Shown here: positions 24,753 to 36,216 of the stretch, one piece after another
How the letters are laid out: every line of letters starts with the position of its first letter
Position numbering within the stretch: position 1 is the first letter of the stretch
Assembly (NCBI GenBank): GCA_028023455.1
Contig: JAQFVV010006740.1
Coordinates: 205,501-269,500 of the forward strand
Reading direction: 5' to 3'
DNA length: 64,000 nt
From: Epiperipatus broadwayi
Lineage: Eukaryota; Onychophora; Udeonychophora; Euonychophora; Peripatidae
Notes under the pieces: generated by a model
Databases searched by the model: none
What the model was told of the DNA's origin: nothing
The model's input: only the letters and a program-made list of their open reading frames with translations
Position numbers and translations under genes: made by a program

Positions 24753-26224
24753 ATATATATACGTCTGAATGTTATTTGTGTCTCTGTTTTAGAAGACTAA
24801 TAAAAATAAGTTTTTAATGTTTTAAACTATCAATTTGTAAAATTAAAGGCTTATTTGCTAAGTTAAAATGTAGAACATCTCATTCATATAGAATCATAAC
24901 TCAATACTTATATTTGCACCTAATTCACAAATAATTATTTTATTTTAAAATATAAGATATTACTTCACGTGATAGTAATTGTAAGACAGGGATTGTTATG
25001 CAACATAATAAAGAATGGAAAACATTCGTAAACTACAAAATAATAATTTTAATGAGAAATACATCATTATATCGCCTTTATCAATTTAAGCGATAAGTAA
25101 CGTATGTGCATATTTTATATTAATTTTAATTCAATCTGTAATATTCCAAAATCAATAATTAATTTATATATACATGCATATCTTTCAACGTGAGAACTTT
25201 TAACATTAACAACTTTCACTAGTTTATATTTATTCATCACAGATTTATTTTCCGAGGATTTATTTTCTTATTTTAAAATAGGAAATTAATAATAAAGTCT
25301 ATTCTAATAAAAATGCTCTGAAATTCTCAAATTGCTCGTTTCAATTTTACGATGTTTTTTTTTCTTGAAATTTTATATTTTAACATCGTGAAAACTCTTT
25401 TTATTAATAAGGGAACTACTTTTAATAAAATAACATAATTGAAACTCACAATAAAAAATAATTACAAATTGCGTTAGTATAATTAATAAATAGTTAAACA
25501 GACAATTTTTGTAATTAAGGATTTTTTTTAACGGGCAGTTTTTATAATTATGAAATAATTAATTTACACAAAATAAAAAAAAACAGTATAATATTATTAC
25601 TTATAATTACAATAATTATTTTTGATTTAATTATATTTAATTAAATTATAATAACAAATATAATTATAGATATTAAATATTACTTTCCATCTGTAAACAA
25701 GAATGTGTATATGCATAAACGTATATCTCATTATACACGTATTTAGATATACTTAATATGTCCAAGATAGATAGATGTAAACTGCTAATAAAAGTTTTGG
25801 AGTTTTCCATTAGGCGTAGCATTTATAAGATGTAATATACATTTTCACTTTTGAATAGTTATGCATTTTTATTATGAACATTGTACGTTGTGTATATAAT
25901 ATTGATTTCACTAATATTAGATCAAAGAAAGTTAAAAGAGTTTTCAGTTATAAAACAAAATATATGTATACTTTGTAAAGTAGTTAGTATATTTTTGTCA
26001 TATATATATATGATTATTATTTTTTAATGATTTGATTAATTTACTTTATTATAAATATATAGATATATAGATAAGCAGGCAGGAAGGAAAAAGGCAAAAA
26101 TGCAGACAAGCAAGCAGTTATATATATATACAATATATATTATATATATATATATATATATAAGTACGGGGTGCATTGCTAGGTTTAACTGGGTTTAAAC
26201 CTTATTTTTTATAATTTTATATTA
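24753..26224. other. No feature recognised
   Basis: AT-rich DNA ending in (TA)n and degenerate GATA-type runs (26060-26165). No coding signal. Confidence 0.5.
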
Positions 26225-26520
26225 TGAATGTTACGTGAACAGACCAAACTTTCAAGCAGACTGGAGAATACCATTGATAGGAGAGCTATCAATGTTACCC
26301 ACAGTCAGACTGAGCTATGCAATGCATAACACAATCACATTTCCAGACTGTGGCCCACCACAACTGCTAGATTCAAACCCCTACTATTCAAGCACTTTAT
26401 TTGTTTTGAGTTACGTAAACCTCAGGCACCAGCTAGTTATGAGAACTAATGTGCTTGGACAGTAGGCCCATAATCCAGTGCTCAAAATATCCCATGACTA
26501 GCTCAATCAAAAGAATAATC
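26225..26520 (-). mobile_element. Possible tRNA-derived SINE
   Basis: On the minus strand GGGTTTGAATCT (26369-26380) resembles a B-box, and TAGCTGGTGCCTGAGG (26420-26435) could be a decayed A-box about 40 bp upstream. The region is clearly GC-richer than its surroundings. It also holds a perfect hairpin CATTGATAG-GAGAG-CTATCAATG (26270-26292). The 76-codon plus-strand frame at 26235-26465 has no known domain and I attribute it to this repeat. Confidence 0.35.
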
Positions 26521-26539
26521 TAATAGATTATTGTTTTAA

Positions 26540-27335
26540 TTAGTGGTAAAAGAATTGACCAACAAGCATTATGTTTAAAGATAATTTATTTTAGTTAAAC
26601 ATTTATTATTCTAATTTTAATTACTTTTATAAATCTTAACTAACATAATCAATGGTATTTTTATATAATAATCATGCACACACTCTGAATTCATACACTA
26701 AAGTAGAATATAACAAAAGCATTGAATAATAAATACATGACATTTAAAAACACGCACATCAATAGTTTTTTTATGCAAGCTATAGAGTTCATTAATGAAC
26801 TGACTCTGGGAGGCTTCAAATTATTGCAATGGCTACTTTAATATCAGAAAGGGAAATAATAAAAGTTACTTATTATCTATAAGATTTGAATGTTGACTTC
26901 TTGCTGGTTGTTGCTTCAATTGAAAATCTTTCCAACCAGTTGGATTTGAGGTTTCTCTTGTGGTGGTTTAATGCTTAGTATTCTGTGGCATTATTTTTTA
27001 AGACAGTTAGATAGTGAAAGCAGATTTTCAAGTTGTTAGGCAGGCGTTACTTTTTCCCAGGCAGGTTGGCTGTTTCTTCAGACTCAGGCTGGAGAAAAAT
27101 CATATGTTTCCAATGGCGATTAACATTGCATGATTGTAAAAGTGATTAATGGACTGATTCACTGATTTTAATCTGATAGATTGAACTCAACTGCACTGAT
27201 CTGATTGTGATTTCAACTGCCTGATTGATGAAAATCCAGCCTATTTATATGATGACCTGTTATCACTTTGGTAATTGGTTTTTATGTCTGCCAGCTATAT
27301 TTGTTGTTGAAATTCCTCCACTGTTTTGAATACAT
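26540..27335 (-). mobile_element. Possible solo LTR or other GC-richer repeat
   Basis: Read on the minus strand the segment has a TATAAATAGG sequence (27240-27249), a GC-richer transcribed-like region, and several AATAAA signals near 26580-26700, an order expected in an LTR. I found no convincing TG...CA ends, target duplication or second copy in the window, so this is only a suggestion. Confidence 0.25.
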
Positions 27336-27837
27336 TTCTTAGATAAGCTTTTGATTACATGTTTTCATTTGGTAGCCATTGCAAATTTGTTGTTTTGTGA
27401 ATTTTTAATTTATAGTCATTGCAAATTCTGTGTTTATATATCTTATGATTATACAATATTTTTAACTTTCATTTATTCCTTATTATTAAACACACACACA
27501 TACACACATATATATAAAATCACTCATTATTTAGTTTTTAAGATTACCTTTTTTTTTCTTATAATAGTTTTAAACGAAGAGAGAGGGTATCTTTAATTTT
27601 ATAAAACGATTTATTTCTTAAACTTTTATCAAGTTAAACCTTCTCCCCTTCTAATTAATTAATAGTAACTTTTATAAATCGTTTCTTTTTTTAGCTAGTT
27701 TTGTTCAATAAAAAAAACTCTTTAAACCTTTCATTCTGACTTACATATTATTTATTTATTAAAACTTTTGCATTGTTTATGATAATTTCATTTTAATATT
27801 TTTTTTAACAAAAATTTTACTTGGATCGCTTTTTTCA

Positions 27838-28090
27838 TAAGTGATACAATATATATATAAGTAAATGGGTGAGTCAGTGAATATATATACTTATAAGTGA
27901 TACAATATATATATAAGTAAATGGGTGAGTCAGTGAATAAATAGATTGGATGAGTAAATAGATATATAAATAATTAGACAAATATACAGATAGTTAGGTA
28001 TATAAACCAATAAATAAACAGATATATAAAGGTAGAAAGGTAAATAGAAAGATAAATATGATTAGATTGTTAGATAAATACATAAATAAA
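27838..28090. repeat. 56-bp tandem duplication followed by degenerate tetranucleotide repeats
   Basis: A 56-bp unit containing AGTAAATGGGTGAGTCAGTG (27838-27893) is repeated directly after itself and is essentially identical for about 50 bp. It runs into degenerate GATA/TAAA-type sequence to about 28090. The high identity implies a recent duplication. Confidence 0.85.
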
Positions 28091-28869
28091 ATATTCAGCT
28101 CCATAAACTGAGGAAACAAACCAAAATTTTATCTACTTTTATTACATAAAAATCATTATATTTAAGACTATTTATTGAAAATGTAAATTAATTTGTTTTT
28201 AGTGTTTTTTCAAACTTTTTAAGAGCAGCAGCAAATATTTAAAAAAATAATTGCAGTTATCTTAATAAATAAGATTCTAGAATTATTCTTAAACATTTTA
28301 ATAAAAAAAATCAATCTAAATATTTGCATGTTGATTGACAAATTACACAAAACAAAAGGAAGAATTTGTTCCATAAAAATGTCATAATAATCCAATAAAA
28401 AGTTATAAATTATGTATAAATTAAGAAATATATTAATTTATTAAGCACAAGCAGATGATATAATAATAACATGAAAGGTTAAATCTAAAAAGAAAAAAAA
28501 GGATAGCCATAGATTTCATTTAGTATACATTAATGTATAATAAAATTATAAAAAATAAATCACCAACTAAAAATAAAAATAAAAATTTATTTCCCAAAAA
28601 AAATGCATTAGAAGAATAGAAAGATCATGTAAGCCATTTGTAATATAGAAAGACCAATTTTTTGTCTAAGAATAATGGGAAAGAAATAAAATAAAGATTG
28701 GGAAAGTTGTGCAATAATGAAGCATACAGTAGTAAATGTTTTAAAGAAGGTTAAAATTTAAGAACACCAGAAGTGATGAGATTCTAGATGAATTTATTTA
28801 AATGTCTGATAAAAACAAACATTGAGAAAATTATTTAGATGAAAGTTTGTGATGATAGTATTATCACAA

Positions 28870-29012
28870 TTTTCACTTATTATCAATCCACTTTAGGATA
28901 AAGGCCTCTCCAAGTTCAACCTATCTTCTACAGTCTCTAGCCTCTCTTCTTTACATCACTCCAGAACATTTCACTATTTTGTCCACCCATCTCACATGTG
29001 GTATTTTTCTAG
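28870..29012 (-). mobile_element. RTE-type LINE relic, 3' end only (copy 4)
   Basis: Homology to the RTE copies at 5527-5670 and 59135-59280 begins at TTATCAATCCACTTTAGGATAAAG-type sequence and stops at about 29012, where a SINE body begins. No coding potential remains. Confidence 0.6.
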
Positions 29013-29014
29013 GT

Positions 29015-29312
29015 ATTTTAGTTGTAATTATATTTTGGACTATTTTGGACTATATTCATTGTATAATATTAGTTGTTAAATGTTTTTTTAGAAAACTTCA
29101 AATTTTATTTAAACTTTTTAAATACATTCAATTGTCAGCAATAGTCCACAGATTAGTATAAATCACAAGGTTTTGAGAAGTATTGTACTCATCTTTTCCT
29201 TAGGTAGAACTGGCCTAAACAGTGACAACAATAGAAAAGGAATCAAACTTGGGACCTTTAGATTTGTGAATTAAATATAACATAAAGCTTTGACTTTCCT
29301 GTAGTGTTTTGT
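29015..29312 (-). mobile_element. tRNA-derived SINE, longer family (copy 2)
   Basis: The body matches 12190-12482 (blocks TTGGACTATTT, TTTTATTTAAACTTTTTAAA and TTTTGAGAAGTATT). On the minus strand the B-box region reads CCAAGTTTGATTCC; the A-box region is decayed. Like copy 1 it directly adjoins an RTE fragment. Confidence 0.55.
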
Positions 29313-29564
29313 TTCTTTTATTAGTTGTATTTTTAGTAAAAATAGATAAATAAATACATTTATTTCAATATTCTAGAACAGTTGTTTTAAACTCACATAC
29401 ACTTAATATTTAATGCAACAATAGACTAAAAAACCCAAAATATTTTAAATTCATTTCACAAAATCCAAAATCTCAATTTTGGGAATAAATTGGAACTGTT
29501 TGGGGAAACTATCACTTTAGAACATGAAGATTATATAATCTTATAAAACTAATTATATGATTTA

Positions 29565-29568
<4 letters not shown>

Positions 29569-29660
<92 letters not shown>

Positions 29661-30174
29661 NNNNNNNNNNNNNNNNNNNNNNNNNNNNNNNNNNNNNNNN
29701 NNNNNNNNNNNNNNNNNNNNNNNNNNNNNNNNNNNNNNNNNNNNNNNNNNNNNNNNNNNNNNNNNNNNNNNNNNNNNNNNNNNNNNNNNNNNNNNNNNNN
29801 NNNNNNNNNNNNNNNNNNNNNNNNNNNNNNNNNNNNNNNNNNNNNNNNNNNNNNNNNNNNNNNNNNNNNNNNNNNNNNNNNNNNNNNNNNNNNNNNNNNN
29901 NNNNNNNNNNNNNNNNNNNNNNNNNNNNNNNNNNNNNNNNNNNNNNNNNNNNNNNNNNNNNNNNNNNNNNNNNNNNNNNNNNNNNNNNNNNNNNNNNNNN
30001 NNNNNNNNNNNNNNNNNNNNNNNNNNNNNNNNNNNNNNNNNNNNNNNNNNNNNNNNNNNNNNNNNNNNNNNNNNNNNNNNNNNNNNNNNNNNNNNNNNNN
30101 NNNNNNNNNNNNNNNNNNNNNNNNNNNNNNNNNNNNNNNNNNNNNNNNNNNNNNNNNNNNATATATATATATAT
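29569..30174. repeat. (TA)n microsatellite containing a 500-N assembly gap
   Basis: About 90 bp of pure TA precede exactly 500 N (29661-30160), and 14 bp of TA follow it. The round gap size suggests a scaffolding placeholder, so the true length and content are unknown. Frames spanning it are meaningless. Confidence 0.97.
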
Positions 30175-30599
30175 TGTTTTTTTATAATAAAACATTTGCT
30201 AAAAAATGGAGGAAAATTTTATTTTATCCTCAAATTGTTCATAAAAATATTAACATAAATTATGTCTTTATATAGATAAATTTATAGATATAGTCAGTCT
30301 TAATGAAGTAAAAATAATTTTAAAGATAGCTTGGAAAAATCATAGCAGAAATGAAATTTTAGAAAATTTAAATAGAAAAGAAGTTTATTTATAAAGAAAG
30401 TCATAACCTGAAAGATAAATGGAATTGAATAATAGTCTATATTAAATGAAAAATGGAAAAAAAATATATTTATAATAAAGATATGAATAAGAAAAAATTA
30501 ACAAAAATTTTAGAAGATTCATAGATATTTTTGATGATATATAATAGTACCACATGTCAAAATAAGTCATCGATCACAAGACCTATACTCTTAAGCTTG

Positions 30600-30822
30600 T
30601 AAGTTATAAACAGTGAGAATTGCCAATTCCTCGACAAACTTTGTGATCTAGTGTTTGAACCTATCCTAGCCCCTTTCTGAGGAGTGCCAGAGCATGAAAC
30701 CATGGTTAGAAGTGGGGGGTGTCCTGACAGAGATATTTTAAATGCTTTCTCTAGCTAAGCATTTATCACAAAGCTTGTTGAAAAATTAGCAATCCTCATT
30801 GTTTACCACATGTTGGTCTTAA
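30600..30822. repeat. Short inverted-repeat (foldback) element
   Basis: About 45-bp imperfect inverted arms (30605-30650 and 30766-30815; shared CAAACTTTGTGAT / ATCACAAAGCTTG) enclose a GC-richer core of about 115 bp. The core holds a B-box-like GGTTCAAAC on the minus strand. No ORF; could be a MITE or SINE remnant. Confidence 0.45.
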
Positions 30823-31394
30823 TGTCTATTACTACAGTAATACTGTATTTAATATATGAAGCAGTATTTATTAAATAATATAAAAAAATAAACATCGTAA
30901 ATGTTTAATAGATATCTGTTTTAAAAATTTTGAACTTTTTTAACAAAATGTTAACACAAATCAATATACTTTTTTGTGTGTTAAAAAACAATTAAAGAAA
31001 CATTTTCATTTAAATGCCTACTATTTTATGTGATCTTTAATTTTAAAAGTCAAGGGTGAAAATGATTAAAAATATAAAGTTAGTTTAGCTATTTTTGTTT
31101 TTAGTATATATTTACTAATAAACTATTGTATTTTTAATAAGTTAAATTAATTATATTAAATATGTAAATATAAATACCATGTTTATATTTTAATAAAATA
31201 AACATCTAAAATATATTTGTATTATCAATTTTCTAATAATTGAATAATTATTAATCTGAATAGTTTATTGAATGACAAATTTTGGTGCTCAAGGTCTAGG
31301 AATTGTTTCATAGTTTTATCATTTCCAGTTCTTGAACTTTTTTATGAACAATTTGATTATTTTTTCAGGAATAATTGTACATATTTATATGTGA

Positions 31395-32010
31395 GTATAT
31401 TTGAAATTATTCAAATGAAGTCACTGTCCAATAAAGTGCTATTTCTTAAATATTATAAATATCCACACACTCTCCTGCTGGTAAGAATTTAACAATCTTA
31501 AGTGAATCACATAAGTTTAGAGTGTACATTCCATACACAACAACTATTACAGACCATGCTTAAAACAGGGCTTGGGTCTATTGTGTGCCTGATGTTATAA
31601 TCAAATATTCAATTGTACAAATCCATTTAACCCTTCACAGGAGAAAGACAGTGTCTCATTCTTAACCACCTAAGATTAGACAAACATGATTTATAAATGC
31701 TATTATTATAAAGCACTAAAAACTTTGAAATTATTCAAATCTCTGATAATGTGCTATTTCTTAAATATTATAAATCTCCTCACAATCTTGGATCTGTGAG
31801 AATTTAAATAACATCAGGCACACAATAGACTCAAGCCCTGATTTAAACATGGTCTGTAAGACTTGGTGTATATAGAATGTATGCTCTAAACTTAAGTGAT
31901 TTACTTAATTTTTTTAAAATTCTTATGGTGGAGAGTGCACAGAGATTTATAATATTTAAAAAATAGCATCAAAGATTGACTTTCGTTTGAATAATTTCAA
32001 AGTTTTCAGC
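31395..32010. repeat. Complex inverted-repeat element of x-Y-m-X-Y'-X' form
   Basis: Block X (with TTGAAATTATTCAAA and GCTATTTCTTAAATATTATA) lies at 31399-31497, again in the same direction at about 31700-31805, and inverted at 31905-32010. Block Y (31498-31598, with GGGCTTGGGTCTATTGTGTG) is inverted at 31806-31904. The first X lacks the outer 25-30 bp that the other two keep. The layout is the same as at 11047-11821 with an unrelated sequence. The frame at 31268-31492 is not a gene. Confidence 0.65.
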
Positions 32011-32176
32011 ACTTTATAATAATAGGTTTACATTTATGTGAGTACATTTTCTATTTGCCATTTGTTTGAAAAATATTTTTTTTGATTCCAAAGATTTGTC
32101 AAAATTATATGTTTTTGATAAACTTTTCAAAATTTTATAATTCATCATAACATATGGAAAGTTACTGGATGGTATT

Positions 32177-32623
32177 CAAGGGTGGCCAAGTTTTGTATTC
32201 ATAAGATGTACTTTTTATTTTAAAAAATGTGTTGCAAGGGACATGTTGTCATAGGTGTAGTCTAAGTAGAGGGAGGTGTAAAATACAAACTATTTTTATA
32301 TATCTACCTAGTTAAAAATAACAATTATTTAACAGGCCAAAAATCTCATGAGAGGAATTAAAACAACATGAGTAATTATTAACTATATTTATTAGTTCAA
32401 ATTAGCTACATTAAATCAAGATTAAAAATATTATTTTCAACAATGATACGGCTTAGTGGACTTCACCTATCTAGAATTGAAAAAAAATTAGAACAAAACA
32501 AAAATAACAAAAATCATGAAAATCTTGACTTAATTTGTTTTATTCGTCATTCGACAGTTCTTGCCAGATTAGCCTCGCCATCGACCAAAAATGGCTTTGC
32601 GATCGACTTGTTGGATACCCCTG
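32177..32623. mobile_element. Non-autonomous hAT-like element (copy 2)
   Basis: About 447 bp. The left end CAAGGGTGGCCAA is an imperfect inverted match of the right end, which on the minus strand reads CAGGGGTATCCAAC. GGTATTCA and GGTATATA flank the AGGG-type termini, an imperfect 8-bp target duplication of hAT length. The right 385 bp match 1-384 closely. The 68-codon frame at 32443-32649 runs through the terminus and is spurious. Confidence 0.6.
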
Positions 32624-33225
32624 GTATATATAACATAAATTTATTTTAGCAATGAGTATTTTTAACAAGAATTTATTTTCAATAATCACTAATCAATAAA
32701 AATATAAATGGTTGTTAATCATTTTTTTCCTAATTAAAAATTATTAAAGTTTAATTGAGTTTTAAGATATTTTTTAATTTGAATAAAGTTCAAATATACA
32801 GTTATGTGATAATCTTTATTTTTTAATCTTCTATCTATATTCGTTCCTCCACTATAATCACACATTTTTGAGACACTATCTTTATAGATTTTAATGATAG
32901 ATTCATAAATGAAGCTTATCATTTGTCTACATACAGAGTATTATACATATATTTGAACTGTATTAAATTTAAAGCCAATATATAAGATTATTTTAAATAT
33001 GATAATTTTTAATTTAATAAGAATTAATTAATAACCGTTTGTTTAGTTATCGAAAAGTAATTGTTGTGAATAAGTAATTTCTAAAAACATGTTTATAAAT
33101 TATTTTGTAATTTACATCAATTAATACAAAACAAAAATATGAAAAAGTATATGATATTTGAAATAACTGAAAAGACCTAAATAAAAGAAGTTCATTATAT
33201 GAGGTTTGGATTACTTTGGCTGCTT

Positions 33226-34185
33226 ATATTATTATTGATTCGCTGTAGAATGAGTCAAATTTAATCCAGTTTCTCTAATACTTAGCTTTTTTTCTTTTTT
33301 TACTTCAACATACTTTCTAATTTAATCCTTTGCAATATCTTAAAATTCAATTTAAACTTTAATTGCCTATTTAATATCATTTCTTGTAGCAATATAACAG
33401 TGATGTCCATTTGTGATCTCAGCCATGTTTTTTGATGTGGATTTTTTCTTGAATATTTTTAACATACACCATTTGGTAGTTTGTTGAATGCTCTGAAAAA
33501 TCATATTGTTTTACCATTAAACATCCATGTCTCAAGTCCATAAATAAAACAATTAAAGCACTTTTATAAAAACACACAATTCAATTTTTAAAACAGATAG
33601 ACATATTTGTCTGAAGGTTTGTAATGATGGTATATTATAAGATGTGATATGTTGGACTATTTCTTTCATTTATGAGTAAATGTTGAATGTATAGATAATT
33701 TTAAACTTTATTTAAACTTTCCAAATACAAACAACTTCTTAGTAATAACACACAAATAGACAAACATATTGCATCCAACATATCACTTCTTATAATATAC
33801 CATCATTACAAACCTTCAGACAAATACTAACCTGTATTGTCTATTTGTGGTTGTTATTACTAACAAGTTGTTTGTATTTGGAAAGTTTAAATAACATTTA
33901 AAATTTTATATACATTCAACATTCACTCATAAATGAATAAAATAGTCCAACATATCACATCTTACATAGACATATTTTCTTTTAATATTAATTTATTTTT
34001 AGCAAAAACATTCCATCCATTTAAATTCTATGATTTATTTCATACATCTTGTTTTCATCTGTATTAATAATGTGATCAAGGCATCTGTAATTATTCTTCT
34101 TTTAATTAATGATTAATAATCTTCATTTTCTCTTTCTGAGAAAATTCATGCACCATTAATTTCTTTAACATATCATACCATTTAC
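33226..34185 (-). mobile_element. RTE-type LINE relic (copy 5), split by an insertion
   Basis: The 3' end begins near 33226 (GATTCGCTGTAGAATGAG-type sequence matching 5532 and 59140). Homology runs through 33600 and resumes at 33967 after the insertion at 33609-33966. All frames are broken. The uninterrupted copy at 5940-6130 shows the empty-site sequence for the insertion. Confidence 0.65.
33609..33966. mobile_element. Inverted-pair element with 11-bp target duplication
   Basis: The approximately 358-bp insert has order A-B-A'-spacer-B'-A'', where primes mark inverted copies and the last A is truncated. Reverse-complemented this is the same x-Y-m-X-Y'-X' layout as at 11 and 31 kb. B matches the body of the SINEs at 12190 and 29015. 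TAGACATATTT flanks the whole unit (33598-33608 and 33967-33977), showing that the inverted pair inserted, or was created, in one event inside the RTE. Confidence 0.75.
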
Positions 34186-34224
34186 ACCCTTCTTATACAC
34201 TTTTTTAATACTTTTATTTATATT

Positions 34225-34275
34225 GAAGTAACAGTTTTGCCTGTCCTGCAGTCATCATCAGAGCTACAATATTCA
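34225..34275 (-). ncRNA. Degenerate PLE hammerhead ribozyme
   Basis: On the minus strand CTGATGA (34261-34255) is intact. Stem II CTG-CAGGA-CAG follows with one lost outer pair, then CAAAAC where CGAAAC is usual, and TGTTAC at the stem III/cleavage side. Flanking ATATTG and CAATAT can pair as outer stem I with mismatches between. The fold is recognisable but G12 is mutated. Confidence 0.5.
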
Positions 34276-34789
34276 AATATATAATTATACAATTAATACA
34301 CTTATTCACAAATTGATATACATAATTAAATACACACTATAAACAAAAATAACTATACATTTTAATATGACCTTTATAAATAATTATTTCCCAATTTATT
34401 ACTTTACTTTTTAAATAATTCTATCAATATTTATTTTATATTAATTTATTCTATATCACTTTGTTTTAAAAAAAATATTTAATATAATAATTATAACTTT
34501 AATATTTATTTTACTATTTAATACATATTATTACCATTTTACTTATATTATAAAATCAACTTCTAATCTTGTCTTATTTTTATTAAATATTTCTATCAAT
34601 TAACTTTTCCCATATTACAAATTATTTTTTACATTACAAAAAATTATCTACCTCTTGCTGATTCTATTTTCAAAACCCAACTGCCAAAAAAAATTCAAAA
34701 TTTGTACTTGTTTAACACTCTCCCTATTGTCATTTTCTTTAACCATTTTCTTTTAACCTTTTCAAATTCTAATTATTATTAATAATTGT

Positions 34790-35110
34790 TTATACAATTA
34801 TTGTTCTTATCCCAAAATTCCAATTAAGACTTGGTTTTATATTCTTAATCAAGATTGCCTCTTTAATTTTTCTATCCCTTCTATTATTTGTGTAATTAAT
34901 CATTTTTATACAATCTTTTTCAAACCTATGATCTGTTTCTAATAAATGCAAATAAATAGGTGATCTCTTATCATATTTATGTTGAATTAATCTAGTATAA
35001 ATTGATTTTTTTGTTTCTCCCACATAATTAGTTTTTATATTTTTATTTTTACATGATTTGCATTCAATTTTATATACACCATTTGTGTTTTTTCTACCTT
35101 TCTTACATAC
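34790..35110 (-). pseudogene. GIY-YIG endonuclease fragment of a PLE
   Basis: Reading continues upstream of the first ATG/GTG at 35023 to 35110, giving 106 residues. Visible are GVYKIECKSC (the GIY part), YVGET (the YIG part), the catalytic arginine in SIYTRLIQH, the HLLETDHRF block, the glutamate in IKEAILI, and a final SLN. In PLEs this single-strand nuclease sits C-terminal to the RT and nicks the target for primed reverse transcription. The nuclease motifs look intact, but with no RT the copy is dead. The two cysteines in IECKSC are common in PLE-type GIY-YIG domains. Confidence 0.8.
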
Positions 35111-36216
35111 TTATTATTTAATATATTAAGTATATTCTTTCTTCTTTTATTTAATATCTTAAATTTTATTACATTATTAAAAGTATGTTATATTCTGAAA
35201 TATGTGGCAATCGGAATTATATTCAATCTTAAGGCAACAATTTAATCATAGATTATGACTATAAAATAATATTATAATAATGTAATGTTTTAGTATCACA
35301 TTTTGAATAATAATTATCATTTAGATAAACGATTTTTAATTATAATGTGCAAAATATGTTATATGTTCAATTTTGAGTTATGTGGATCAGATATTGTGGA
35401 AGTGAATAGATCAATAATAACACTGACAAAAGTTTTTATAAAACAACTTTAACAAATTTATTCTATTTAAACCAACTTTATACAATAAATTTGCAGTTTA
35501 TTATAATATAAAAAACTAACAAATATAATACTAAAGTTAAAACAAGATATACAAAATCAAACAAAAAAAGATTAGGTTACAGACTACCAATATAAAAAAT
35601 CATCAGTATGTAAGCCTTCACTCTGGCTTATGAACTTTTATTTATTATTTATTTTTATTTATATAATTTTTTTTAGAAACTGATATATTTTTTGTATAAT
35701 TAATGTAAATAGATTAATGCCTATCCAGATAAAATGGTGGACAGGTTACAACTTTGAGCTGAGGCAGACAATAAAAGAAATAAATGTTCTTAAGATTTTA
35801 TATACGAAAAATAAACTCTTTTTATAAGTTGCATTCAAAACATAAACATATTCAGTATAGCTATTTTTAAAGTAGAAAATATAGCACAACCATCAGCATA
35901 TTAAACATCCAAAATTTGAGATGATTTTCCTGTTTTTGCTTTTAATCAATTCATATATATCAAACCTATATTATATTTTTATTTCTGTTTAATTAAACCA
36001 ATTATAAGAATTTCAAAAACCACCATCATAAAAATTGAAAACAATGTTCAAATAAATATAGATACTCATTTAAAACTAGTTTTTAGATAATATACTTTAT
36101 ATTTTTTCCCTAAAGTAATGCTTCTTACTGTTCCAATTTACAGAAGTTCCATACTTCAAATAATTTTTTGGTGGACAGTCAACCAATTTCAAGCAATACC
36201 ACAGACCTGTTCCATT
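35111..36216. other. No feature recognised
   Basis: AT-rich DNA. AACAAATTTATT-type sequence near 35445 resembles that near 42290 and could reflect old LTR material, but no ends or coding remnants are visible. Confidence 0.4.

Larger units (their letters stand above)
34190..35110 (-). mobile_element. Penelope-like element relic with GIY-YIG domain
   Basis: Minus-strand remnant truncated at its 5' side (in-frame stops just above 35110). It consists of a GIY-YIG endonuclease fragment (34790-35110), a 500-bp AT-rich 3' region, and a hammerhead-like motif at 34225-34275. This order, endonuclease then ribozyme-bearing terminus, is the known 3' layout of PLEs. The RT domain is absent. It abuts the RTE relic on the left. 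Confidence 0.75.

Noticed and set aside
29512-30258. Frames of more than 220 codons on both strands
   Set aside because: They run through the N gap and (TA)n sequence.
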